This document shows, piece by piece, positions 10,325 to 18,143 of a stretch of DNA of 64,000 bases. Made by a program: the position numbers and the translations under genes. Where the stretch lies: the NCBI RefSeq assembly GCF_937863485.1, contig NZ_CALMFY010000165.1, positions 33,537 through 97,536 of the forward strand. Direction: 5' to 3'. This DNA is from an uncultured Nostoc sp. (GTDB lineage Bacteria > Cyanobacteriota > Cyanobacteriia > Cyanobacteriales > Nostocaceae). Under the pieces are notes generated by a model. It was not told where the DNA came from. It did not search any database and worked only from the letters and a program-made list of their open reading frames with translations. Each line of letters opens with the position of its first letter. Positions within the stretch are counted from its first letter, which is position 1.

Positions 10325-10492
10325 ATGCAATTGGAGAAAGGGGAATTGGCGCGTGTTGTATTTTGAAAAATGACACTAATAGCTAGAGGTAAATCTAAAA
10401 TTGAGTAATTTCTGCTATTGCCAATTTCCACTTATTTCCAGACAATGGTTAAAAGTAGTAGGCTGTATCTGGAAGGATTTCGGTAGCTAAAG

Positions 10493-11980
10493 ATGACCAC
10501 CGGATACATCCTCATCGCAGCAATTTTAATTCTGGGAGGCGTAATTGCAACCGTGGGCGATCGCATCGGCACACGAGTTGGCAAAGCCCGCCTCTCACTT
10601 TTTAATCTTCGTCCGAAAAATACCGCTGTACTAGTAACAATTTTTACGGGTGGTTTGATTTCAGCATCAACTTTAGGGATTTTATTCACTGCTGACGAAG
10701 GCTTGCGAAAGGGAGTCTTTGAATTAGAGGATATTCAAACAGACCTCAGGCAGAAGCGGGAACAGCTAAAAACCGCAGAAACTCAGAAAAGTCAGGTAGA
10801 GAGTGAGCTAAACCAAGCAAGAATTAACCAAGCAAAAGCACAACAAGACTTGCAGGTAATCAATCAATATTTGCAGGCGGCGAATGCCAAACAACGCCAA
10901 ACACAAGCTCAGTTGAATCGCACCATTAATCAACAAGCTCAAACCCAAACTCAACTCCAACGGACTCAAGGTCAGCTAGAACAAGTTGTAACTCAGTACC
11001 AAAAAGCCATAACTGAACTCCAAAGCGTTTACAATCAGAGAAAGGAGCTACAGGCGGCAGTAGAACTACTGAAGACAGAACGTCAACGACTGTACGCTGA
11101 AGCTAAAAAAGCCATTGACGAAGCCAAAACAGCGATTGAAAAACGCGATCGCGAACTTGCTAATCGTCAAGAAGCGATAGAAGTGCGCGATCAAAAAATC
11201 GTCCAGCTCGATCAACTAATTCAAAAGCGGAATGTAGAAATTACGGCGCGAGAGCAAGTGATTGCCAAACGGGAATCGCGCCTCAAAGAATTGGAAGCGC
11301 AACAGGAGCAACTAGAACTGGAAGTTGCAAGGCTGGAAAAATATTATCAGTCCTACCGCGACCTGCGTCTAGGTAAGCTAGCCTTAGTTCGCGGTCAAGT
11401 TCTGTCTGCTGGTGTAGTTCGTGTTACCCAACCTGCTGCTGCTCACCAGGCAGTAGTACAACTATTACAAGAAGCCAATCGCAACGCCAACCAGAAATTA
11501 AGTGAGCCTGGTGCTCCTGCCAATGTAGAGTTACTGCGTGTGACCCAGGATAGAGTTGAGCAATTGAGCAAGCAGATTGAGGATGGTCAAGAATATGTGA
11601 TGCGAATATTTTCGGCTGGTAATTACGTCAGGGGAGAAAAGCAGATAGAATTTTTCGCCGATACAGCCCGAAATCAATTAGTATTTTCCGGAGGCGCAGT
11701 CCTGGCCACAACCACTGCCGACTCCCAAACCATGACATCTTATGAGTTACAGCAGCGGCTGGAAATACTGATTTCTGCTTCCCAATTTCGGGCCCGTAAC
11801 GCTGGAATTGTCGAAGATGTCCAAGTAGACGGGACTTTTCTGCGCTTTGTCACCCAATTAAGACAGTATAATCAACCATTGGAAGTCAAAGCGATCGCAG
11901 CAGAGGACACTTATACAGCCGGGCCATTGAGAGTAAAATTAGTGGCAATAGTAAACGGACAAATCATTTTTAGTACTTAA
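10493..11980 (+). CDS. DUF3084 membrane-anchored coiled-coil protein
   Basis: A cyanobacterial protein of unknown function. Two N-terminal hydrophobic segments (about residues 4-22 and 46-65) flank the conserved loop GDRIGTRVGKARLSLFNLRP. A very long Gln/Glu/Lys-rich coiled coil follows (about residues 75-290), then a globular DUF3084 C-terminal part that includes LRLGKLALVRGQVLSAGVVR. The layout suggests an inner-membrane anchor with a periplasmic or cytoplasmic coiled-coil rod. It lies 168 bp downstream of ntcA on the same strand and is followed by the YqgF-like gene. Confidence 0.85.
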   Translation: MTTGYILIAAILILGGVIATVGDRIGTRVGKARLSLFNLRPKNTAVLVTIFTGGLISASTLGILFTADEGLRKGVFELEDIQTDLRQKREQLKTAETQKSQVESELNQARINQAKAQQDLQVINQYLQAANAKQRQTQAQLNRTINQQAQTQTQLQRTQGQLEQVVTQYQKAITELQSVYNQRKELQAAVELLKTERQRLYAEAKKAIDEAKTAIEKRDRELANRQEAIEVRDQKIVQLDQLIQKRNVEITAREQVIAKRESRLKELEAQQEQLELEVARLEKYYQSYRDLRLGKLALVRGQVLSAGVVRVTQPAAAHQAVVQLLQEANRNANQKLSEPGAPANVELLRVTQDRVEQLSKQIEDGQEYVMRIFSAGNYVRGEKQIEFFADTARNQLVFSGGAVLATTTADSQTMTSYELQQRLEILISASQFRARNAGIVEDVQVDGTFLRFVTQLRQYNQPLEVKAIAAEDTYTAGPLRVKLVAIVNGQIIFST

Positions 11981-12126
11981 AAAATAAAAAAAATATTTGC
12001 ACACTGTTATTAGTAAGATTTAAACATATTTGAACAGCAGCTAAAATACTTGCTGCAATTGCATTTCTTCTCTACGAGATGCTATGCGAACATTTCTAAT
12101 TCTTAATTTTTAATTTTTAATTTATT

Positions 12127-12579
12127 ATGATTTTCCGTGAATTTTCACCAACGCAACCAGTCATTTTGGGGTTTGATCCAGGTCGAGATAAGTGTGGTTT
12201 AGCGGTGATCGGACTAGATCGGCAACTGCATTATCATCAGGTCGTGCTAGCAAAAGAGGCGATCGCTACCATTGAGACACTGCGTCAAAAGTTTCCAATC
12301 TCCTTGATGGTGATGGGCGACCAAACTACAGCCAAGCAGTGGAGACAGCAATTATATCAGGAATTGACAGAACCGCTGAATATTATTTTAGTGGATGAGC
12401 GCTACACAAGCTTAGAAGCACGCGATCGCTATTGGCAAATGTTCCCGCCCAAAGGGTTAATAAAGCTATTGCCACAGGGTCTGCGACAGCCACCAAGGCC
12501 GATAGATGACATTGTTGCCATCCTCCTAATCGAAAGATACTTAAATCGCCTCACAGAATCAGCACTCAACCAATTTTAG
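12127..12579 (+). CDS. RuvC/YqgF-fold resolvase-like nuclease
   Basis: A small protein (150 residues) of the RNase H-like YqgF/RuvC superfamily, conserved in cyanobacteria. It has the first acidic motif at ILGFDPGRDKCGLAVI (residues 13-28), the second region ILVDERYTSLEARDRY with its conserved Glu, and a C-terminal DDIVAILLIERYL carrying the last acidic residues. Members are predicted to process pre-16S rRNA 5' ends or resolve branched DNA; the exact role of this subgroup is not established. Start is the ATG at 12127 after an AT-rich leader. Confidence 0.85.
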   Translation: MIFREFSPTQPVILGFDPGRDKCGLAVIGLDRQLHYHQVVLAKEAIATIETLRQKFPISLMVMGDQTTAKQWRQQLYQELTEPLNIILVDERYTSLEARDRYWQMFPPKGLIKLLPQGLRQPPRPIDDIVAILLIERYLNRLTESALNQF

Positions 12580-12594
12580 ATTTTGCGTCGCACC

Positions 12595-13065
12595 AAAGGT
12601 GCGCTGACAGCGCAACGCCGGATTTTGGTGAAGCAGCGCGTTCTTCTCGCTACAGCCCAACCCTTGCCGGGACGCCTTGCGGCGAACGGGCATCCGACGG
12701 CAGGCGTTAGCCTCTCCTAATGTGAGAAGGGAGACGATGCCGCGCATAGCGCAGCGGTAAGGCAGTCGCAGTCCTGGACGCCACTTGCTTCTCCTAAGGG
12801 AGACGCTGCGCGAACAAGTCGGGAAACCCGCCCAACGCATTGGCTCCGCTTCCCGTCGGTTGCGAACTGCCCTTCCCGTTGGGTAGCGAGCCTGCGTCCC
12901 TTGCGCGTCTGGTAGAGAGCGTCTGGGGGTCTCCACGCCACTTGCTTTATGCCGGGGAACCCGTCCACCGCAGTGGCTCCCCATGAGCGACTGCACCAAC
13001 CGGAAGGGATTGAAGAAAAAATCTAAAATCTAAAATCTAAAATCCAAAATTGAATGGCTCCTAAC
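12595..13065 (+). repeat. Composite block of interspersed palindromic repeats
   Basis: This 470-bp GC-rich spacer consists almost entirely of short repeats seen elsewhere in the window. Its left part (about 12620-12730) matches 31910-32015 nearly base for base, including GGTGAAGCAGCGC, CTACAGCCCAACCCTTGCCG and CTTGCGGCGAACGGGCATCC. Its right part (about 12960-13015) matches 32035-32095 (CCGTCCACCGCAGTGGCTCC). The middle holds extra copies of GGAGACGCTGCGCGAAC-type units. It ends in ATCTAAAATC iterations. The long reverse-strand reading frame across it is only a by-product of the high GC content. Confidence 0.85.
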
Positions 13066-13067
13066 TT

Positions 13068-13331
13068 TTAAAGTTCCGCCCGAATAGTAAAAGCATAATC
13101 TCCTCCAGGCTCTAACTGATAATCTTGTTGCTCCAAAAATCGACCGAGGGGTTCTTTGATTAAGGCGCGGCCTTGGGAAGGCTTGACGGCAAGTTCTCCC
13201 CGGCGAAAATGCCACTGGAAATGCCACTCAAACTCACCTGCACTCACTTCACCCTCAAGGAAGCCGTGTTGCCAGGATTGGCGAGTAATTCTGACATGGG
13301 CAATGGTTTCTGGCAGACGTTTTGCACTCAC
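13068..13331 (-). CDS. DUF3146 family protein
   Basis: A conserved 87-residue cyanobacterial protein of unknown function. The repeated aromatic and charged pattern EVSAGEFEWHFQWHFRRGEL followed by LIKEPLGRFLEQQDYQLEPG is characteristic. No signal peptide, membrane segment or catalytic motif is visible, so it is probably a small cytosolic protein. Confidence 0.85.
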   Translation of the reverse strand: MSAKRLPETIAHVRITRQSWQHGFLEGEVSAGEFEWHFQWHFRRGELAVKPSQGRALIKEPLGRFLEQQDYQLEPGGDYAFTIRAEL

Positions 13332-13469
13332 AATGCTTTATAAGAACTTTCAATAGGGCTACATCTTTGGTTTGAAAAGACGGGGGATGTAGCACCAATA
13401 GCAAATTTATTCGTCTGATTTATCTTACCCTGATCACACATATTATGTAATCTACGGTAACATAATATT

Positions 13470-13712
13470 GTGCTAAACAAAGGTCGAGCCATAATAGTTT
13501 ACGAGTTTAAATGCAAAGGGAAAGACAAGCAGTATAGCGCGATTGACGATGCTATTCGGACATCACAATTTATCCCAAATAAGTGCTAACGTTACTGGAT
13601 AGATAACAAAAATGTGGGCAGATGCGACCTCAAGAAATACTGTGCAGTATTAGCTCAGAAATTACTTTTCGCTAATGAACTTAATTTAATGGCTCGACAG
13701 TCTGTTGCTTGT
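13470..13712 (+). pseudogene. Decayed IS200/IS605-type OrfB (TnpB) N-terminus with in-frame stop
   Basis: A single frame translates as ...VYEFKCKGKDKQYSAIDDAI, RTSQFIPNKC, stop, RYWIDNKNVGRCDLKKYCAV, LAQKLLFANELNLMARQS. This is the start of a cyanobacterial TnpB-like transposon protein, where KCLRYW is the expected text, so a TTA leucine codon has become the TAA stop at 13587. The frame then loses similarity after about 80 codons, so the rest of the protein, including the RuvC nuclease, is gone. It is an ancient relic and is not mobile. The upstream ATG also appears lost. Confidence 0.8.
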
Positions 13713-13809
13713 CAATTACCAAACATAGCTTAAATAGACATCTCAAAGAAGTCGGTTATCTGTGACTTCAGTTTCAGGCCACAGCGGCACGTCATGAAAA
13801 TAATCTTGG
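13713..13809. other. Short spacer after the TnpB relic
   Basis: Nothing recognisable is seen between the end of the TnpB similarity and the following reverse-strand gene. The upstream stretch 13332-13469 is likewise noncoding AT-rich DNA containing short inverted motifs (ATTATGTAAT, ACATAATATTG) that may be remains of the left end of the element. Confidence 0.4.
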
Positions 13810-14571
13810 TTAATATTTCAAGAATGAATATATTCTAGAAACTGCATATTTGATGCTATTTTCATCAGTGTATTGTGGATTAATTGGTATTTCCTTGAAT
13901 GATTTCAGCACAATTACAGCCCGATAAAGTTTGGAGTATTTATATTGCTTTTCTTGAATATCAAAACGCAGAATATATTTTAATGGATGTTCGATAATTT
14001 TGTTACCACGCAGACTTTTACGTTCGATAAATACCTGATCGATACTCTTATAGAATGTGCAGGTAGTTACAGGTGATGTTGCAAAATAAGCAGCGATTGC
14101 CATAATAATTAATGTAAATAAATTTAAGAAAAATAGATAATTCCGCTGATTCTGCTGCACTAATAGGGAAGTTTGCCCAGAGTTGATAAAATCGTTGATT
14201 TGAAAGGCAACTTCCTGATTCTGTTGATAGCTAACATGTGACAGCAGGGCAAAGTCTCCAAATGGAGTCACAATCATAACTTGATAAGTTTTCGCTCCTT
14301 TGCTACCAGTCTTTGTAAGAATGTATGCTTCCTGGAGATCAAACATTTTGAGTTTCTCCATACTTCCCAGCAAATTAAACCGCTTCAATTCACAGTTTAT
14401 TTGGTTTGGTGAAGGTCGAGTGCAATTGAGACTAACTGAAGCAGAATCAAAAACTAAGCAGTAAATCAAAAAGCTTAAACAGATAGTAAAAATGCACCCC
14501 CCGCTGAACCAATATCTGAGTGGTCGATGTTTTAGCTGCAATCTAGTACGGGTTTCCTCTACAATTTTCAT
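13810..14571 (-). CDS. Two-helix membrane protein of unknown function
   Basis: A 253-residue protein with two predicted membrane helices (about residues 24-42, and 146-166 in the FFLNLFTLIIMAIAAYFA region). Between them lies a soluble domain with a Cys pair (LNCTRPSPNQINCELKRF), and a cytoplasmic tail of about 85 residues follows. Proteins of this layout occur in many Nostocales, but no family with a known role is recognised. It is transcribed away from the aldo/keto reductase gene. Confidence 0.65.
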   Translation of the reverse strand: MKIVEETRTRLQLKHRPLRYWFSGGCIFTICLSFLIYCLVFDSASVSLNCTRPSPNQINCELKRFNLLGSMEKLKMFDLQEAYILTKTGSKGAKTYQVMIVTPFGDFALLSHVSYQQNQEVAFQINDFINSGQTSLLVQQNQRNYLFFLNLFTLIIMAIAAYFATSPVTTCTFYKSIDQVFIERKSLRGNKIIEHPLKYILRFDIQEKQYKYSKLYRAVIVLKSFKEIPINPQYTDENSIKYAVSRIYSFLKY

Positions 14572-14732
14572 CGGTATTTGTGTATAGAATACTTAAGCCC
14601 TGAGTAGATTATTCCCCTCGTAGCCCATTCACTTATCGCCAAGTCTAAGTACTAGGGAAGATTTCCGATGAATCCCTAAAAAATCTTTGGCTGGCTGGTA
14701 GATAATTGGGGCAGAAAGCTATAGCTAGAAGC

Positions 14733-15599
14733 ATGGAAACCAAACAGCTAGGAAAAAGTGGTATCTTTGTGAGTGCGATCGGTTTGGGTGGTATGCCCAT
14801 GTCAATTTCTAATCGCCCTCCCGAATCGCAATCAATCCAAGTTATTCATCAGGCCTTGGATCTGGGTATTACATTTATTGATACTGCCGACTCTTACTGC
14901 AAAGATGAGTCAGAAAAGCACCACAACGAGCAATTAATTCACAAAGCACTTAGTAGTTACAAAGGCGATGTTAGCCAAGTAATTGTGGCAACTAAGGGTG
15001 GTTTGATGCGTCCCAATGGCAACTGGACAAGCAACGGCAACCCAGAACATTTGCGCCAAACAATTAGAGTCAGTTTTGAGGCGTTGGGTGGTGCTAAACC
15101 CATCGATGTTTGGCAATACCATTCTCCCGATACTAATTACACCATTGAAGAATCCCTTGCAGCAGTTAAAGAAGCAGTGGAGGCTGGTTTAATTCGGTTT
15201 GTAGGAGTTTCTAACTTTTCCGTTGAACAAATTAAGCGGGCGCAGGATGTGGTAGATATTATCTCGGTGCAGAATCAATACAGCCCTTGGCAACGACAGC
15301 CAGAAAAAGATGGCGTGTTGAAGTATTGCGAACAGCAAGGATTGACCTTTTTGCCTTGGAGTCCCTTTGGTGGTAGGCGTCGCCATCAGGACTTGCAAGA
15401 TATCCCCGCGATCGCTCAGTTAGCTAAAGAAAAAGGCGTGTCTGTGTATAATATCGTTTTGGCGTGGTTGCGTTCCAAGTCGCCCACTATTTTGCCAATT
15501 CCTGGTGCTAGCAAGATTTCTAGCATTGAAGACTCAGCACAAGCTATAAATGTGAAACTATCTGATCAAGAAGTGCAAAAGATTGATCAGGCAACTTAA
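14733..15599 (+). CDS. Aldo/keto reductase
   Basis: NADPH-dependent oxidoreductase with the AKR TIM-barrel. The catalytic tetrad is visible: Asp and Tyr in FIDTADSY, Lys in VIVATKGG and His in DVWQYHSPD. The cofactor-binding end has LPIPGASKISSIEDS. The start at 14733 gives METKQLGKSGIFVSAIGLGG, the normal AKR beginning; the longer frame from 14706 begins with a TTG and adds nine unlikely residues. The physiological substrate is unknown. Confidence 0.9.
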   Translation: METKQLGKSGIFVSAIGLGGMPMSISNRPPESQSIQVIHQALDLGITFIDTADSYCKDESEKHHNEQLIHKALSSYKGDVSQVIVATKGGLMRPNGNWTSNGNPEHLRQTIRVSFEALGGAKPIDVWQYHSPDTNYTIEESLAAVKEAVEAGLIRFVGVSNFSVEQIKRAQDVVDIISVQNQYSPWQRQPEKDGVLKYCEQQGLTFLPWSPFGGRRRHQDLQDIPAIAQLAKEKGVSVYNIVLAWLRSKSPTILPIPGASKISSIEDSAQAINVKLSDQEVQKIDQAT

Positions 15600-15689
15600 T
15601 CATTCCACTAGCTTACGTAGATTTAGCAGGGTGCAAATGTAAAAGTTAAAATTCCTAGATTGCCTGCACTCAGCGCATAGAGAAAAGAC

Positions 15690-16241
15690 ATGATCTTAGA
15701 AACACACCGCTTGCTAATGCGTGACTTTATAGAGGCAGACTGGCAGGCGGTTTTTGCATATCAATCTGATCCTTTGTACTTGCGTTACAACGATTGGACG
15801 CAGCGAACACAAAAGGATGTTTGCGAGTTTATCCAGATGTTTATTGATCAGCAAAAAGAGCAACCACGGACAAAGTTTCAGTTAGCTGTTGTCCTCAAAG
15901 AAGAAAATCGGCTTATTGGCAATTGTGGTATTCGTGTAAACGACCGGGAAATGCGGGAAGCAAATATCGGCTATGAACTAAATACTCAGTATTGGGGACA
16001 AGGTTATGCAGCAGAAGCAGCACAGGCAATTTTAAAGTTCGGCTTTGAAGAACTGGGAATGCATCGTATCTGGTCTTGGTGTGTTGCAGAGAATGTTGCT
16101 TCTGTAAGGGTATTAGAAAAAATTGGTATGCTTCGTGAGGGTCATCTGCGGGAAAAAGAGTTAATCAAAGGTAGATGGTACGACAACTTTCTTTACGCTA
16201 TTCTTGACCACGAGTGGAAAGCATCGCGGCTTTATGTTTAG
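15690..16241 (+). CDS. GNAT-family N-acetyltransferase (RimJ/RimL type)
   Basis: Acetyl-CoA-dependent acetyltransferase, 183 residues. Family marks are the start ILETHRLLMRDFIEADWQAV, strand beta-4 with IGYELNTQYWGQGYAAEAAQ (the acetyl-CoA pyrophosphate loop), and the C-terminal ENVASVRVLEKIGMLREGHL. This subgroup acetylates ribosomal proteins or small molecules; the target here cannot be deduced. It follows the aldo/keto reductase gene by 90 bp on the same strand. Confidence 0.9.
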   Translation: MILETHRLLMRDFIEADWQAVFAYQSDPLYLRYNDWTQRTQKDVCEFIQMFIDQQKEQPRTKFQLAVVLKEENRLIGNCGIRVNDREMREANIGYELNTQYWGQGYAAEAAQAILKFGFEELGMHRIWSWCVAENVASVRVLEKIGMLREGHLREKELIKGRWYDNFLYAILDHEWKASRLYV

Positions 16242-16314
16242 TTTTAGTTGTCACTGCACGGGAACAAATAAAATTGTAAATGTAGCCTGAGAAAACATTA
16301 GAGGATTTACATCC

Positions 16315-16653
16315 GTGACACTCAAAGACTTAGAACAACAACTTCTTGCCCTCAGTCCTGGTGAAAAAGTGCAGGCTATTCAGTTACTTGCTCAAAGTCT
16401 CGGTAGCAATTGGCCAGGAATTGAGAAAGCCCCCAGAGTCTGTGGTGAAGATGCTCGCATTGCTAAAACTCGTATTCCCGTCTGGGTACTTGTGGAAGCT
16501 CGTCGTCTTGGATATAGTTATGCTGACCTTTTGACGAGTTATCCAACCATTACAGCTAGAGATTTAACTAATGCTTGGGGATATGCAGAAGCTTATCCCG
16601 ATGAAATCGAACTAGCCATCGACCGAAATATCGTACACATTCTTCGTAAGTAA
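16315..16653 (+). CDS. DUF433 protein (VapB45-like antitoxin family)
   Basis: A 112-residue DUF433 protein starting at a GTG. An N-terminal helical segment (TLKDLEQQLLALSPGEKVQA) is followed by the DUF433 wHTH-like core RIAKTRIPVWVLVEARRLGY, SYADLLTSYPTITARDL and a C-terminal helix. DUF433 proteins are commonly the antitoxin-like partner of a DUF5615 PIN-like protein encoded immediately downstream. Here the next gene is instead a broken DUF4279-like frame, so the normal partner is missing and the gene looks orphaned. Confidence 0.8.
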   Translation: MTLKDLEQQLLALSPGEKVQAIQLLAQSLGSNWPGIEKAPRVCGEDARIAKTRIPVWVLVEARRLGYSYADLLTSYPTITARDLTNAWGYAEAYPDEIELAIDRNIVHILRK

Positions 16654-16663
16654 GAGCCACACC

Positions 16664-17020
16664 GTGAGATATACGTATATTTTGAGAATTGATTGTGGGA
16701 AAGACAAAATAAAAATAGTCAACGATATTTTGGGTGTTGATACTAACTCTAACAATTGTTATTGGGAGCAAATACTTATTGAAGAAGCTTTGAACTATTC
16801 AGTAAATTTTGTAGATAGATTTTTAAATCTTCTAGAAGACAAATATTAGAAGCTTTGTCTGCTAGGGGTTTACAAAGATGATATATCCGTTTGGATGTAT
16901 TACGAATATGATGAACAGTGTAATATGTCATTTTCACCAGAAGACATGAAACGTTTAGGAGATAATCAAATTACTTTATGTATTTCATGCTGTGAATTGG
17001 ATAGGAAAGATGCTCTATAA
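16664..17020 (+). pseudogene. DUF4279-like protein gene interrupted by an in-frame TAG
   Basis: One frame starts at a GTG 10 bp after the DUF433 gene and runs 61 codons to a TAG at 16847. It then continues without interruption for 57 more codons to a TAA. The text on both sides is coherent: DILGVDTNSNNCYWEQILIE then FVDRFLNLLEDKY, stop, KLCLLGVYKDDISVWMYYEY and MSFSPEDMKRLGDNQITLCI. The second half matches the C-terminus of DUF4279 proteins as remembered from other cyanobacteria. A single base change probably created the stop. Both halves could still be expressed separately, but loss of function is more likely. Confidence 0.7.
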
Positions 17021-17036
17021 GAAGCTTTTGAGATAA

Positions 17037-17249
17037 AAATATAAGTTAGCGTTCAAGTTTCACGATTCGTTATATTTAGCTTTTGCAGAAGTGGGAGAAG
17101 CAGATATATTTTTGACGGCTGACGATCGCCTTTTCAGGAAAGCAAAGCAATTTCAAAATATTTTAAAAATAGAAGTCGAAAATCCGACGATTTGGTTAAT
17201 GAATATTTTGCAACCAGAGGAAGAAAATAATGAAACTGACGGAAATTAG
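17037..17249 (+). pseudogene. PIN-domain toxin, C-terminal remnant
   Basis: The frame reads KLAFKFHDSLYLAFAEVGEA, DIFLTADDRLFRKAKQFQNI and on to TIWLMNILQPEEENNE. This is the C-terminal third of a VapC-like PIN RNase with its conserved DSLYLAFAE and FLTADDRL acidic motifs. The N-terminal part with the first catalytic Asp is absent, and a stop lies just upstream in frame. The remnant overlaps the start of the following 63-codon gene, as in intact PIN-antitoxin pairs. Confidence 0.7.
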
Positions 17250-17421
17250 ACAGCAAGGATATAAAGCCCTAATTGATGCTTTAGGTGTAGCAGGAACGCT
17301 GAGATTTTTACAGCAGTTAGAAGTGGGCTATGGTGACTATACTAAAGAACATCATCAATGGCTCGATCAACTCACAATAAATGACTTTTGTAACTATGTT
17401 AAACAAAAAAAAGTTGAATAA
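17230..17421 (+). CDS. Small conserved protein next to a PIN remnant (antitoxin-like)
   Basis: A 63-residue acidic helical protein (MKLTEIRQQGYKALIDALGV, AGTLRFLQQLEVGYGDYTKE). Similar small proteins are frequent in filamentous cyanobacteria beside PIN-domain genes, which suggests an antitoxin or accessory role, although this is inferred from context. Its ATG lies inside the end of the PIN remnant frame, an overlap typical of a translationally coupled pair whose upstream partner has since been lost. Confidence 0.65.
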   Translation: MKLTEIRQQGYKALIDALGVAGTLRFLQQLEVGYGDYTKEHHQWLDQLTINDFCNYVKQKKVE

Positions 17422-17427
17422 AAATAA

Positions 17428-18141
17428 TTAGCTAATATCTTCAGGTGGTATTGTACCAGAAGCGATCGCATCCAATTTCTCAGCATCAAGGATTATAATC
17501 GTCCCACCCCGACGATAGGCAATTACTGACTTCAGACTTTTAATTAACCGCACACATTCTTCGTAAGTAATGCCGCTACTCCGAGCCATGCGATAATAAG
17601 ATAATTTAACTTTTAAACACTCGCCTTGTGGACTTGATTCAGTTCCTGATTCAGCAGCAAAATATTGAATTAATCTGGCAAGACGAACAATAGCTCTTTC
17701 AGAAACTAATCCGTGGACTGTTTCATGCAATTGCTGAATCCGACTGTTAAAAACCATCAGCATTCGTAATGCAATTTCAGGATTTTGCCTAATAGCTTTT
17801 AATAAAGCATCTCGCTCTACAGTCAGAATCTCACAATCAGATTCAGCAGTCACAGTTGCCGGAGAAATTCCATTTCCTAATAAAGCAGGAGCCGCAAAAA
17901 TTTCTCCAGCAGCTAAGGCGCGTAAAATAGTTTCTTTTCCCGTTATTGCTGTTTTGGTAATTTGAATTGATCCACTGACAACAGCATATAGTTTTCCTGG
18001 TAAGACATCATTCTCATGTAGAATAATCTCTCCTTTGCGATAGCGTTGCACTTGAGTGTAAGGTTGCAAATTTACTTTGTCTGCTGTTTCTAAACCTGAA
18101 AACACAATAATTTGTGAAAGTTGTTCCAGGGATGCCTGCAT
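17428..18141 (-). CDS. Crp/Fnr family transcriptional regulator
   Basis: A 237-residue regulator with an N-terminal cyclic-nucleotide-binding-type beta roll (RYRKGEIILHENDVLPGKLY, AVVSGSIQITKTA), a dimerisation helix and a C-terminal winged helix (LKVKLSYYRMARSSGITYEE). The effector is not evident. It starts 2 bp after the amidase stop codon on the same strand, so the two genes form an operon and the regulator may control amide or nitrogen use, which is an inference. Confidence 0.85.
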   Translation of the reverse strand: MQASLEQLSQIIVFSGLETADKVNLQPYTQVQRYRKGEIILHENDVLPGKLYAVVSGSIQITKTAITGKETILRALAAGEIFAAPALLGNGISPATVTAESDCEILTVERDALLKAIRQNPEIALRMLMVFNSRIQQLHETVHGLVSERAIVRLARLIQYFAAESGTESSPQGECLKVKLSYYRMARSSGITYEECVRLIKSLKSVIAYRRGGTIIILDAEKLDAIASGTIPPEDIS

Positions 18142-18143
18142 AA

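Noticed and set aside
12559..12999. 146-codon reverse-strand open frame next to the YqgF-like gene
   Set aside because: It lies across a block of interspersed repeats and is Arg/Pro-rich. Its frame is open because of high GC content, and no ribosome binding site or family match is visible.
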